Under the pieces are notes generated by a model. The model was given only the letters and a program-made list of their open reading frames with translations. It was not told the origin of the DNA and did no database searches. From the NCBI GenBank assembly GCA_036850795.1, contig JAAECO010000007.1, positions 2,959,001 to 3,023,000 on the forward strand: a DNA stretch of 64,000 bases, read 5' to 3'. The position numbers and the translations under genes are program-made. Below, piece by piece: positions 10,701-23,097 of this stretch; positions within the stretch are counted from its first letter, which is position 1; every line of letters starts with the position of its first letter. The DNA comes from Cordyceps javanica. Its lineage: Eukaryota; Ascomycota; Sordariomycetes; Hypocreales; Cordycipitaceae.

Positions 10701-11405
10701 TTATAATGTTAGGAGTAGTTCCCAGTCAGTCCTTCTTGGCTCATGGAAGCACTTACAATCGGCCGAGGGCAACTGCTTGTATGCCCAAGCTTTCGACTCC
10801 TTCCACAACCTTGCCATCCAGCATGCGACGAGAAGATCCAGGTCTTTCGCGTCCAAAATTGCCTCTACGACGAGGCGCGACGGTTCTTCCGAGCCCTTCT
10901 TTATGAACGGCTCACATCCGACAATTTCTCCCGACGCATTCTTCCATGTGATATGCTTCGAATTCTGGAAAAGTCTAATTGTTGGTGTCGCGGCCGAGAA
11001 ATAGCCTTCTGATCGGCAGCCCGTCCATCCACTACTCCTCCCTGATAAAATGACCTCCTTGTAGGTTCGCTGCTTGCTGCAATGCCCCGTAATCACGACT
11101 TTTGGCCGAGCACGCCGTAGCGAAAAGGTGCTCTTCTCTTGAAACTGGTATATATGGTCCTGGTGGCTTGTTATGTCCCCTTCACCGTCGGCGGCAGCCA
11201 GACGGTATCGAGTTTTGTAGATGTTGTAGGAGTTTGCGATTGCTTCGCGTGGTGAGCTGCTGAGTTCGTATAGAGTTACCGTGTGATCTTCAGCTGTATA
11301 GATTTTAAACCCTTCGAGGATAAGTGTTTGCGGTCCAATGGCTGCCTGCTGTTGGTTTGGATGGCAAGCTGTAGCCTGGTCGTAGGTTGGTGGTTCTGTG
11401 GGCAT
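10701..11405 (-). CDS. Tubby C-terminal-like small fungal protein
   Basis: A single-exon frame of 234 aa starting at the ATG at 11405 (MPTEPPTYDQAT). The N-terminus has a PPxY-type motif (EPPTYDQ), usual in this fungal family and a potential WW-domain ligand. The rest alternates short beta-strand-like segments (LILEGFKIYTAED, VTLYELSSS, YKTRYRLA, KVVITGH), as expected of the LURP-one/tubby-like beta-barrel fold. There is no signal peptide or membrane span. The role is unknown; I assign the fold from pattern, so alternatives remain possible. Confidence 0.65.
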   Translation of the reverse strand: MPTEPPTYDQATACHPNQQQAAIGPQTLILEGFKIYTAEDHTVTLYELSSSPREAIANSYNIYKTRYRLAAADGEGDITSHQDHIYQFQEKSTFSLRRARPKVVITGHCSKQRTYKEVILSGRSSGWTGCRSEGYFSAATPTIRLFQNSKHITWKNASGEIVGCEPFIKKGSEEPSRLVVEAILDAKDLDLLVACWMARLWKESKAWAYKQLPSADCKCFHEPRRTDWELLLTL

Positions 11406-12191
11406 CGTCTCTAAAAAGAGGTTCAAATCTAGTGTTGGAATTTGACAGTTGAAGAGAGAAAAAATTGCCGAGGCAAGATATAATTATTATTATAGGTCCA
11501 TGTAGCAGTCTTAATTTATACCATGTCGCCTATGACGACGGCTCAGACTCTCGTCCTCCACATAATTATGCATAAATTTGTGGCGCAGCGTTACGTCTCC
11601 ATATAAGTGTGGTTTTATAGATCTGTGCATCTCCGAGCATGGCACTCAGCGATGGGCACACCTTCTTCTTGATGAAGCAATAAGAGAGGATGAATTGTCA
11701 AACTTACGTCTGAGCTCTACGTGGATGACACAAATCAAAGTATGACTGCGACTGGCGATGTTTGTACCTATCGATACTAGTACGGAGTGACAACACACTT
11801 TTCTTACTATGTAGAATATATCCTATTTCTGAGAAGCTACCTACTATGAAAGGGCCGCTAAAAGCCCACACTCGAGTCGCCTAATGAAGAAAATGGCGAC
11901 GTAGCGCAGAAGAGAAAGCGAGAGTGTACTGTGGGAATCCCAAAGTGACCCATTGGGGAGATGCCACTAGTTCTAAGCCAAATATGAAAGGTTCATAAAG
12001 GGAAGTGGAATGGAAAGTCTCCCTCTCTCTCTCAAACAAGCACAAAGTATACATGTTCGGTGGTACTCGAGACAATGTACGGAGTACTGCCGCTTCATTC
12101 CGGCAGTTCAGTTCTTCGGAGTCTCCTTTACAGCAATAGATCGAGCGAAATATCAAATAATAAATTGGGCTACCTTTATGGATACTCTTGA
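11406..12191. other. Intergenic region
   Basis: About 790 bp between the tubby-like gene start and the 3' relic at 12192. The first 200 bp are A/T-rich and probably promoter. Nothing else was recognised. Confidence 0.45.
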
Positions 12192-12299
12192 CTAATTATC
12201 AGCCTCCACGTACGGCCCAACGCCCTCATTGGTCGCCTCGCACTTAATTGCCGTGTACAGGCCCTTGTACTCTGGGCGCTCCACAACTCGGCGACTATA
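12192..12299 (-). pseudogene. Orphan 3'-terminal coding fragment, unidentified
   Basis: On the minus strand about 35 codons read without a stop and end in TAG at 12194..12192. The peptide has ordinary protein character (SRRVVERPEYKGLYTAI, then KCEATNEGVGPYVEADN), and an AG acceptor-like site precedes it. No upstream exon was found. It may be the last exon of a lost gene or the C-terminus of a decayed enzyme. I do not recognise the family. Confidence 0.3.
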
Positions 12300-12470
12300 T
12301 GCAACAAAATGACTCGACGTGAGTACCAGACTCTACGTAGTTTGCGGTTGCTGGCATGTGCCCGCTCTCCTTTCCTGTCTGAATGTGACGATGCTGTTGT
12401 GGGATGAGGGTGACAGCAACTGGCCCGAGAGACAAACTAGTGATGCACCTGGTCCCAAAATCAGCCTTTG

Positions 12471-15400
12471 TTATCTAAGTACATTGGCCGAATGCAACAG
12501 CTTTGAGAACAAGCTCCCGTCTGTCTTGGCTAAAGTCCGCGGTGCTCCGTCCTCGACGAGCTGGCCATTGTCCATGAGAAGCACGCGATCAAACATTTCC
12601 ATGACAACGTCAAGTCGATGCGAGACCATGATGACGGTGGCGTTTCGAAATTCATCCATGATGATTTCCATCATTTTTCTCTCCGTCACGGCATCAACAG
12701 AGCTTGTAAATTCATCGAGGAGCAGTACATTAGAACCGCTTACTCTGCGCTTGAGTACCGCACGCGCCAGGCTGAATAATTGACGCTGGCCCTGGCTCAG
12801 CGACGAGCTCTGTAAAATAGCATCCAAACTGCCTCCCTGGTCTTGTACCGCAGACCAGAGCCCGGCCTGTTTAACGATGTCTTCGCATAGGTCCCTGGAA
12901 ACATGGTCAAAAGGATCCAGGTTCTGGGCGACTGAGCTTCCAGGCGGTAGGAAAACAGGCTCTTGCGGTATAGTGACGATGTGTTCTCTGAGTTTTTGAG
13001 GGTCCATAGATGAAAGAGAATCACCGTCGATGAGTAGCCTGGTGTTGTATTCGACAGGATTCAGCGGCTCCAAAAGTGCGAGCAGAAGCAAGACAAACGA
13101 TGACTTGCCACTGCCCGACCGCCCGCATAATGCAACTTTCTGCCCTGCGCATATATGAACGCTGAGACCGCGAATGGAGCATTCTGTTGGCGAGTCAACG
13201 TAGCTTGCCCATGCATTTTGGACAATGACCTCGCCTTGCCGCGGCCACGATTCTCCAGGCAGAACTTGTCTGCCAGCGACTCTCTCCGTCCGGGTGCTTT
13301 GCGCCAATGTACGAATGCGAGTGACTGCACCGATAGAAGTTTCCATGGCAGCGTAGAAAGTAACGAAATCTACCAAACTCTGGCTGAGAGTCATCAACGT
13401 CACAAGTGATGCACCTGATATTGCTGCATCAGCACCAAGCCGCGTCATGAGGGCAACAAGCGCGGCTGCAGTGATGGCAACAATGAGACTCAACGATAAA
13501 TTGAGCCATCGCTGTATCATGGCCAACAGATACATGGCTTGTTGCGATGTATCGAGGCGCTCCTTGTTCTGAGCCACGCTTTGCTCGACCCATCCGAATG
13601 CGCGGAGTGTAGAGATGCCCCGCAACGTATCCATGAAGTGGGCATAGAGCGGACTTTTGGCCTCGAGGTCTAAGAGACGCATTTGCCGCGAAGTGCGCAG
13701 GTAAAAGTGCTGCACAAACCACAAGATGAAGATCAAGGCAGGATATACGAGGACAAGCCACGGGGACGATGAAGCGAGAACAGCTGCCATGCCGATGATG
13801 GTGGTTGCTTCGAGAATAACATTGATAAAGGACGACGGAAGCTGGGTATCAATAAGATTGGTATCTTGAGAGAAGTAGTTGACCAAAACACCAACATCCG
13901 TCAGGGTGAACAAGCGCAGCGTCGCGTCAACTATGGTGGAGAGGGCGGTTTCGTGCAAGGCAGCGCCGCTTTGGCTGACAAACGTTGTCAGCACAACAAC
14001 GCACGTCACAACCGAAGCAGCCCAGCACGACATCTGCAAGAATCCGTAGATGCCGATCCAGTAGGCATGTGGATGCAGTGCCTCATCTCCGCGGGCAAGG
14101 TCGCGGGTCCAATATATAAGCCAGACTCTAGGAAAGTTTTCCAAGAACCCAAAGCATATGCCACTAACCAGGAAAATGGCAAGTGGGAACGCTCGAATAG
14201 ATTTCAAGTAGTATTTGTAGACGGTACTATCACCAGTCTGACGCGCCGAAGATCCTGCAGCCCCCGGCGATACGGGTTCGCTGGTATTTGTGCTTGGAGG
14301 AGCTGTACAGCCCGGTACTGGTGGGTTGGATACAAGTGACGACGGCTGCTCAAACATGCTACCATGTGTGGTGGCGTCGGTTGAACCGGCATGATTTGCT
14401 TGAGGGGTAGCTCGCACAGTTTCTTGGGTCACCAGTCCACACTCTGAGATGCGAATGACGTGATGCGCGCTTGCAACATGCCGTTGATTGTGTGTGCAAA
14501 GTACCATGGTCGCGCCGCTCTGGCGCGCGAGGCCGTCGAGACCAAAAACGTGGTGGAAAACATGCTCTTCGGTGTTGGCATCAAGGCCGCTAAAGACATC
14601 ATCGAAAATGAATACATCAACATCAGTGGCGTACAATGCACGAGCGATGGACAGTCGCTGTCGTTGACCTCCACTCAAAGCAATGCCACCGCTACCCACG
14701 ATGGTTTGGTCGCCCAAAGAGAGTGTCGCCAGATCGACGTGCAGCATGGTGGCGTATATTACTTTCTGGTACCGTGCCTCTGAAAACTCATTGAAGCCAA
14801 CCACATTTTCCCTGATGGACACATTCGCTAAAAATGGCTGTTGATCACAGTAGCCTATTTTTTTGATCTGGAATAGGGTGACTTTGCCCTCAGCGCAAGG
14901 AATCTCGCCGAGGAGTAATTTGCACATTGTAGATTTCCCGCAACCCACGGGACCGACAATGACTGTGAGTTGGTTGCGAGGAATAACAATATTCACGTTG
15001 CGGAGAATACATTTTCCCAGATCCCAACCAAAGTGAGCGTCTTGTACAGAAATGCAGTATGGTGAAGAAGGAGGCATTGGCCGCAGCGTCTCAAGAGCTA
15101 CGCTCTTAGTGACTTTGGGTCCAACTTGTGCAGCAACAACTGTTTGCTGAGCTATTCTTGTGCAACCGTCGAGGATCCGAAATTCAGTCATCTCTTCCCG
15201 CTCCAAGAAAGCTTGGATTCGTTGCAAGCACGTCAAGGCGCTGACGAGCTGGGGGATCTTCTGCAGTAACACCATCATGGGGGAGGCCAACAAGGTGAGG
15301 TAAGAGAGCGATACGAAAATAGTAGACGTGTTTAGTGACTTGGACGTCACTGCAAGGGTGACAAAAGGAGCAGCCAGCATCGGAATCTGCGCGATGCTAG

Positions 15401-16933
15401 AAGAAAAGGCGATGATCTGGCGCCAACGGCTACCTAGAGCAAGCTCTCTGACGCGAAGGTGCTGAATATAGCCCTGCACAGGTCTGGCCATGCCAGACAT
15501 CTTGATGAACTTCATCTGCGAAATTGCATCGGCAGTTGCTCCCACTCTGGCTTGGATGGCTTCCATCCAGACTCGTTGTCGGGGCGTGATAAGCTTGCCA
15601 GCTAATGATGCGAGACCAGTCGACAGAAATACAATGACAATGGGGGCTGCGAATGCGCTACCAAGTTGACCTTGTAGGAGCCAGCGCGCGATACCAACTT
15701 GAACAAGATTGGCCCATAATTCGTGGATCTGCAGAATGCCGATCCTAGTCCGTTCAATATCAGTGCTCATGATAGTCAGTACACTGGAATTATCCGACGA
15801 GTGTAGATCAAGCTTGGTCGTCTTGGTATAGACAGCGAGTGCAAGACAGCCTCTGACCTTGATCACGAAGCGCTCCTGCAGATACCAATATAGAGCGTTA
15901 GAAATGGCAATCGACAGGTAAGTGAGCAGGGTGGCGCAGATGAGTCCATTGCCGTGGTCCTTGTTCCGGGGTTCCTGCTCTAGATATCCCAGAAGAGCGT
16001 CAATCAAGTATGGCTGGCAAAAGCTGGAGGCTAAGAAGACGACCCGCGGAATGATGGGCAGTAAAAGCTCTTGCCACAATGTTCGTGATAACGCGAAAAT
16101 GAGTGCATGGCGCCTTTCGTTCAGTGGATGCCTTTTCAGCGTTCGTTGGAATCGGGTAGAGAGGATGTCGGCAGCCAAGTCGTGGTCCAAGGGGTACAGC
16201 ATCTCGAAAGATAAGATGTTGCGATAGCCCCTCATGAACAAGCTATACAGCCAACCAAACACACCAAGACTTGCCAGGTTACACATTGCTTCAGGACTCA
16301 TATCGGTGCGATTCAGGAGCAGCCAACTGCCTTTATGCCACGAATCAAGAACGATAAGAACGGCTTTGGTAGCAACGGTCGCAACAAGAACAACGCTGTA
16401 CGACATATTGACTTGGTGTGGTACCATGAGCCATGCAGTGCGCGCAGTGGCTATATCGGGAAGCAAGGTTGCGGCAAGGTAGAGGTTGCTGATTCGAGAT
16501 GGTCGGGGCGATCGCGCATGGCTTGAATAAGACAGTGCAATGAGACAGATGGCGGCAACAAGGTCGGCCGATGCCGCAGCCGTGCTTATTTTTGCATTTG
16601 ACAGGGCATAATATTCACCCTCACGAATCAAAACCAGAACAGCCAACTTTAAGGCTGCAAACACGCTAGCCACAACCTTGTATAAAACTATTAGCAACAC
16701 AGAATTTCCGAGTGATGGAAGTAAAGACCTACCAATTTTAGGCTGAGAAGCCAAGGCGCCGAGACAATGACTGGTCGCCGGAGAAGCGTGACAGCAGCTG
16801 TGAAGCTCACGGGGATGAAGACGCAAGCCGGAATGAGCGTGAAGATGATTTGTTCGAATAGCGCTGTAAAGTCAAAGTCGCCCCGGCAGCCTGATACAGA
16901 GGGCCCAAATGTGTCATCATTTCTGCAAGCCAT
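12471..16933 (-). CDS. ABC-C (MRP-type) full transporter
   Basis: The model is complement(12471..16676, 16733..16933), 1468 aa; the 56-nt intron 16732..16677 follows codon 67. The start ATG at 16933 gives MACRNDDTFGPSVSGCRGDFDF, typical of fungal ABC-C proteins. The order is TMD0, TMD1, NBD1, TMD2, NBD2. NBD1 has Walker A GPVGCGKST (about residue 640), signature LSGGQRQRLS (about 730) and Walker B VFIFDD, with Asp in place of the catalytic Glu, as is usual for NBD1 of this subfamily. NBD2 has GRSGSGKSS (about 1250), signature LSQGQRQL, Walker B VLLLDE and the H-loop SHRLD. It should export organic anions or conjugates at the plasma or vacuolar membrane using ATP. It is transcribed divergently from the MFS gene at 17343. 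Confidence 0.92.
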
Positions 16934-17342
16934 GTTGCAAGTTATCAAGTTTGTATGGACATGTCTATGGAAGAATTGAAAGGTTGAGTGCAACTAAAGT
17001 AGAGTTGGCGAGCTTGGAGCTCCCGCGTACGCGGTCCTATGACTGTCTATTCGTAATCTTGTGCGGGGTAAATCCTGCGAAGGATCAACGCCCACCACTA
17101 CTTTGTACAGCATGGCTAGAACAATGGTTATGTGATGAATAACAGAATCTATGTGCTCTATTACGGACGCCGGTGGCTGACAGCCTTACAGCGTTAGTAA
17201 GGTGACATCACCGCAGCGTGCGTACTTCACAAAGAGGCAGACGCGTCGCCCCTAATGGCATTCGAACCAAGATGCTTCAGAGCCTTTTTGCAGTCTCCTT
17301 AGATACTCTGCCAACCGGCCGCTGCAGCGACTAGATTGGTAA
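16934..17342. promoter_or_regulatory. Shared divergent promoter of the ABC-C and MFS genes
   Basis: Only 409 bp separate the start codons of two transporter genes pointing away from each other, so they probably share regulatory sequence. I found no convincing TATA box or repeated operator. An isolated GACGCGTC palindrome lies near 17231. Confidence 0.5.
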
Positions 17343-18969
17343 ATGATGGAGAGCACTCCTTTGTTGGGTGATGCCCGACCGAATGAAACTGAACGAGGTA
17401 CTGCGGCCAACCTTGAAGCGTTGAAGCAGCATGCTGCTAGGTGGCACACTCTTTACGTTTGTGTGCTATTCCTCATCGTTACCGACGTGCCATCGTTCAT
17501 GGGCGAAGGCCCAATGCTCCGCATGCTCGAGCTCGGTGCCTGTCGCGAGTATTATACGGCGCACGAGCCCGACAAGATTGACGGTCACGGCAACGTCCCG
17601 GAGCGTCTCTGCAAGGTGGCCGATATCCAGAGCAGAGTGGCGCATATCCGTGGACTCCTGAGCTTTATGGAGGCAGTGCCTGGGCTGGTGCTTGCAGTTC
17701 CATATGGCATCATAGCAGATACGTATGGGCGAACTCTCGTGATCGGCTTGTGCCTGGTGGGATTTTTGATCAGAGATACCTGGATCTTCGTCTGCCTCTA
17801 CTTTCATCGGCTGTTTCCTCTAAACGCTGTGTATTTTGCGCCGTCAACAGCCATCATTGGCGGCGGATCAACTGTCACCAGCCCTATGCTGTTCGCCATT
17901 GTAGCTGCTTCCACACCACAAGAACGCCGGTATGATACACTGCTCCAGCATGGTCACTGAACTAATAGTACTGGCTAGAGCCCATGCTTTCTTCCTGATA
18001 CAGGTCTGTCTGCTTTCACTCGAGTCCATATCACCGCCGCTTGGGTCGCTTCTTATGGAAACGATTGGACCTTACTATGCCTGGCTTGTAGGTATTCCTT
18101 TGGGTCTTTTAGGCTTCTTCTGTCTACCGCTTCTGCAACGCAATAAAACACAAGTCGAGCCATTTATACCGGAAGCTGTGGAGCAAGAGGCTCCCTCAAC
18201 GACAACATGTGGTTCAATACAGCACTCGATTACCGAGCTGGTGCATTATTTCAAGGTGGACATGCCGAAATTATTCCATAACAAGTCGCTGCTCATTGGG
18301 TTGCTAGCGATGTTTATTGCGAAAATAGCACGACCAGTCAAGGATCTACTGTCACAATTTATGACTGCTAAGTTTAAGTGGCCCATCAGCCAGGTGAGAT
18401 ATCTTATTGCAGGTTAAGAATCGATCTGGCTAATAAAGTGTTAGGCAAACCTTCTGATATCGCTCCATGCTGCAGCTCAATTGCCATGGTTCATAGCTGT
18501 TCTCCCGACAGCTAATGCCTTGCTGCTGAGGTCGAATGGGAATGCAGTCAAAGCAAATCATACGCTGGCGATTGCTTTGGTTTGTTGCCTTACATTCGGC
18601 GCTTTGCTCATGGGATCTGCGCCAACGTCAGTGACATTTATTTTCGGTATGTATCCTTCGTATCGCCGCTAGCCATTATGCCTCTTGTTAACTTGGAAAC
18701 CAGCGGTAATTGTCTACACGTGCGGCAGCGGCTTTTCCGTGGCCATGCGCTCGCTTTTGACTGCGCTGGTAGTTGACGACCAGCTCTCGCTTCTCTTTAC
18801 ATCCATGGCCGTATTTGAGGCGGCAGCGCTATTGACTGCTGCGCCCATGTTACAGTTGCTCTTCGCGCGAGGGCTGCAATACGGTGGCGTTATGATGAGC
18901 CTACCCTTCTTTGTTGTGGGCATCTTATATGGATGCGCAGCTTTGACACTATGCTTTTGTACTTTTTGA
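17343..18969 (+). CDS. MFS transporter, four exons
   Basis: The model is join(17343..17929, 17979..18393, 18445..18646, 18704..18969), 489 aa, introns 49-57 nt and phases consistent. After a hydrophilic N-terminus the protein shows the alternating hydrophobic segments of a 12-span major facilitator. The motif-A-like loop is seen in VPYGIIADTYGRTLVIG, and the central loop carries EAVEQEAPSTTT. This subtype recurs in fungal secondary-metabolite clusters and near ABC-C pumps, but the substrate cannot be predicted. The divergent arrangement with the ABC-C gene suggests co-expression in export or resistance. Confidence 0.85.
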
Positions 18970-19336
18970 TAGGCTATACTGGTCGCTCGATATGTGTTGT
19001 TTTTAGATTGGAGCAGTACAAAGCTTTGAGCTGATTTCATCAGAGCATACGTATGTTTCAAGAACTTTTGGCGGCTCCCCAATCAAATTCGGCAAAGCTT
19101 TTGTGGTTTTACACTCATTGTTGTCAACATCACCAAGGGCGAAATCTGCTGAACAGGTCGAGCAGGAAGGTAAGAGGGGGCATGAAGTGGTCATGTCGTT
19201 GGTTGTGATGCTTCTATATAGCTATTGAAAAGTAGTTTTTCTTCCTCCCTGGAATTATCCGACGACGGGAATATATCGCTCGGATGAAAAGTATATAGGT
19301 ATACAAGTGTTTCTTTGGCTACCATACAGCCACTAG
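18970..19336. other. Intergenic region between convergent genes
   Basis: This holds the 3' ends of the MFS gene (plus) and the GPI-type secreted protein gene (minus). No other feature was recognised. Confidence 0.5.
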
Positions 19337-20008
19337 CTAGACTACCAGCATGACTGCAGCCGCCACAAGCCCACCGACGTGCGCAACGGCGCTGGTAGCA
19401 ACCGGGGCCGCGTTCGCGGTCGGACTGCCAGTAGCGCGGCTGCCACCACTCGTCAAGTCTGAGCTTGACGCCGAAGGGGTGGCTGAGGCGCTGTTGCTAC
19501 TGGGCTGGAAGCCGCTGGTCGGCGACGCGGCCGCTGAGCTGGACGCGGCCGAGACGCGCTCCGAATAGTCTGACGCTGTGATGGGAATCCTGTCAATGCA
19601 CTGCTGGGAAGAAGGCGCCCTGTTCCGGTTCCGACTGGCTGGGCTGGAGCAGAATGGAAAGCAGCTGTCCGTCATTTCGCCGCCCACAATGTGATCACCG
19701 CTACCCTGGCCAGAAGGCAAGACGGGACTGTGGACACAGCAATAGCCGTCGTTATTTTGAACGGTGATGGAGCCATAGCAGCAATAGACTTGGTCTTGGC
19801 TGTTCAATTGGGTTCGCGCCAAACTCCAGCCTTTCGGGCATTCATCCTACAAGGCTGATGTCAGCAACAGCGCAATTGCGGTCCGGGTATTGGGATACCG
19901 GCTTGACCCGTGGGACCTAGAACATACCTTGGAATGGCTGAGAGTTGCACCGTAAACCGCCTGTATAAGAAGGATGCTCGAAGTCAGAGTAAATGTGAGA
20001 CGAGCCAT
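19337..20008 (-). CDS. Small secreted cysteine-rich protein, probably GPI-anchored
   Basis: The model is complement(19337..19846, 19928..20008), 196 aa, with an 81-nt intron. Residues 1-20 form a signal peptide (MARLTFTLTSSILLIQAVYG). Cys-rich blocks follow: DECPKG, YCCYGS, YCCVHS, SCFPFCSS and QQCIDR. A long Ser/Ala/Thr-rich linker, likely O-glycosylated, leads to a C-terminal hydrophobic tail (HVGGLVAAAVMLVV) preceded by small residues, which fits a GPI signal. It is probably a cell-surface protein. I do not recognise a named Cys motif such as CFEM. Confidence 0.75.
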
Positions 20009-21607
20009 TGCGTAACAATGTTTCTAGTGTCTGGACCTCGAGATTCTAGTAAAGAAGAAGAATGTAGTGACAAAGCTGAGACGAGGGAAACCCTTTTTAT
20101 CAAAGAGGACGAACCTCACATGATGTGGCTATGGTGAGCGGGTCCCGTGGCTATACATGACGTTCCGACTTGAGGTCCAGAGGTTTGTATTTCGAGGCTC
20201 ATACATGGCTTGAGCACTCGTATAGGTGGCAGCCAAGCAGCGTCGGAGAGAACGCAAGGGGACATGACAGTCGAGGAAACCGACCGCCCTCGGATCGAAG
20301 CTGCTCTTCCAGTGCAAACTCTACATGAGGAGCATAATAGTCACATGTGTGATACATCGTACCAAGAGCGAGAAGCTCAAGGCAAATTTTCAAGTTTGAC
20401 TTTTCAGTTCTGTCGCGGAAAAAGCGTGATACTCTCCGTCTCCCCACTACTCCTGCAGTCTATTATTGGGCCTATTTCTCGATACGTTTCCAGTGGATTT
20501 TTCTTTCGAATTGCCCCCCCATATTGGGCTAGTAGTTTTGCTGTCGGGTCGAATGCGGATGCCGCGCACGCATAGCATATTCGTCTACTTGGCCCACTTC
20601 GGGTCAAAAAGCTTAGAGCTCCCTGACATTAAAACTGGACAGCACAAAGACTGACCAATGCCTACGGCAGGGGCGCGACAGGGTGGGAATCGAGAAAAGG
20701 CCCGAGAAGACAGAAACTTGTAGGCCTTGCTTTCTTGGAAATAGCAAGTCTTGCAGAGGCTCTTGTTAGATACTGTGGTCCACCCTTCGCAACTGTAATT
20801 GTACGTCTTCAAGCCCTGTCTTATATTGGTCTAGCCGTTGGTCCTCATTCCGAAAATGATCACATCTTTTCGAACTGGGCTACGGTAGAAATTATTAGAA
20901 TGTAGGCGTTGCTATCTACTAAGGGCTCTTTCGGACAGCTACATATCTGCACCAGCATAGATAAGGCACCTCAGCACATCAGGCTGCCATGGTATCATAG
21001 CGGAAGTTGCGTAAATCTGGTATATAAGAATACTATAATAGTCCCTTCATCTTATAAAGCAGACAGTAATTTATTAATGATGATTGACAGTCATTCAGTG
21101 CCTGAGGCTGCAATATGTGAGTCATGCATGCTTCACCAACACGTGTGTACCGGTCAACCTGTCTGGGCCAGAAACAATGTATTTGTAGTAGGCCATCTCA
21201 TTGTCTTGAAAATTGGAACCTGTATGGTTTTGTCTTAGTCTCAGTCTTCTCCGCAGCGCTGTAGACTTGCTTCGGTAGACCATCTGCAGTTGAGTTTATA
21301 GGTCACAATTCTGGTCGTTTTGTGAGGAGATAAAACTGTTATACTTTGCCTCCTGTAACTCACTGTTGAACACTGAACCATTTACTCCTCGCGCTCGGAG
21401 CTCCAGGTGCGGCCCCCCCGCCTGTGAGACAATGGTGCCCTACCTCTCTGCTCATTGAGACATGGCTAGACAAACATCAATTCAGTTTTCGAGAAAGCCA
21501 CTGGACGAGAGAACATAGTGGTGAATTATTTTCTGAATTTACAGTCTGCATACGCCTAGTAATTCCTGACAGTCAAGATAACGAGGTAGAGTTCCAGCCG
21601 GTCGTCC
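20009..21607. other. 1.6-kb intergenic region, no gene recognised
   Basis: Both strands have only short open frames, several with non-ATG starts. Composition alternates between A/T-rich and mixed. The part next to 20008 is likely the promoter of the GPI-type protein gene. Confidence 0.5.
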
Positions 21608-23097
21608 TTACAAAACCGCGAGGTCTTCCTCCAGCAGATCCCAGCCTTTCTTCGACATTGAAGTCGTCAGCCAAAGGCCACCACTGGCATCTTTCCCCCA
21701 AACGAAGCAGAAACCAGCAATACTCGTCATGCTTATAGGCTCAGTGAATGCAAATGTCGGTTTCGCCGTGGGTGGATGCTCCGGCGCCGCCGAGTCTGTA
21801 CTGCGGAGCACGGCTGGGCCAAAATCGGTCGCGTCCATGTAGTTGGACCTGCTCACATTGTTGAAAGGGATGATGACAGCTCTAGACGAGCCATAAAACA
21901 CAGGCGGTAGCGAGCCTCTGCGAGCCGCCGACCGCAACTTCCGAACAAGTTTTGTAATCTCTCGTTCCGCCAGCTGGCTGGACAGTGCTTGACGGCGCAG
22001 CAACGCTATGCTGCCGACTGAGGATCGCATCTGGGCGGCGGATACTGTCGTTGTCGCCATGGCGAGCAGGTTTTGTAGATAGACTGTTGGCCGTGTTTCG
22101 AGAAAGGCAAGGCGACTGCGGAGGTCCACCACGTCCACGATGGTGGCGGCGACGCGTTTCTGTGTGGCCGTGACAACTGCCCGAGCTAGCCATGCGGTCA
22201 CTATATCGCCTTCGGTTAGGAATATTTTCAAGTCTTTTGAAGCATCTATCGCTTCAGCCATTGTGCGAGATCTCAAACTTTCCAGAGACGTTTTCGGGAG
22301 GTAGACGAATCTCTTTTCCGGCTTAGGTGACGTCAACAGCCGCCAGACAAAGCAGAAGCCAAAAACAATTACTTTCCACCACGGCATGCCCTGACTCTCG
22401 AGAACATGCGGCAATTGAGCGTCCGGAAGCGAGTCAATGGGCTGCAGAGGGTCATCGCAAGACGAAAAGACAGAATCGACCTGCTGCTCCTTGCCAGCCA
22501 TAACGAGAGACCAATTTCTCAAGAATGACTGCAAAGCACTGGCATCCCACAGGGTATGGGGCCAGAGTATGGACACAATAGTAGCGTCGTGAAAAGACGA
22601 AACGAATAGAGACAACTGGGGCCACTCCCGCTGCACCATTTCATCAAAGGTCGATGGGAAATCCGGCGGGACAAGCAACGGGTGAATGGCCTTGTTCAGA
22701 GACTGTGTCGACGCAGTTTGAGTAGGTGTTGGGTAGGCTTTCCCTACAGGATGGTGTGCTATGCATTCCTCGTAGATTGTGTGTCTAAAGGCGAAGTCGG
22801 GGTGATCCGGTGTCACCTTATCTGGAATTCGTAGTTCCCAGTCGCCATTATGCTAGACGCGCATGAGTAAGAACACCTTGGCCCATGTAGGATTCCAATC
22901 ACCTGTTTTCTCAAGCGGCCAGTGAGTTTGCGCCAGTGACCAATTTGTAACAACTTAGAGAGCGATAGCTTGAGCTTCTCTGCGTCGAGGACATGGTCGA
23001 ACCTCAGATTGGCGGAGACAATGAGGCGGTTCGCCTTGCTCGCATCCTGCGCATAGATGGGATAAGTGGCCGCCGGCGCGCTTTGCGGATCTGTCAT
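21608..23097 (-). CDS. BAHD-type acyltransferase (transferase family PF02458)
   Basis: The model is complement(21608..22852, 22903..23097), 479 aa, with a 50-nt intron (AG at 22854..22853). The active-site HXXXD motif is HTLWD at about residues 164-168, in the context ILWPHTLWDASAL. The structural DFGW motif appears as DFGP (ATDFGPAVL) in the C-terminal half. Other family features are the early GHWRKLTGRLR block and the LRIP/PDHP strand. It should move an acyl group from acyl-CoA to a hydroxyl or amine of a small molecule in the cytosol. This is the only clear small-molecule tailoring enzyme in the 12-30 kb island. The acceptor cannot be inferred. Confidence 0.85.

Noticed and set aside
20585..20812. 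Possible small Cys-containing protein on the minus strand
   Set aside because: The frame starts at a TTG rather than ATG, is short and has no signal peptide or partner exon.
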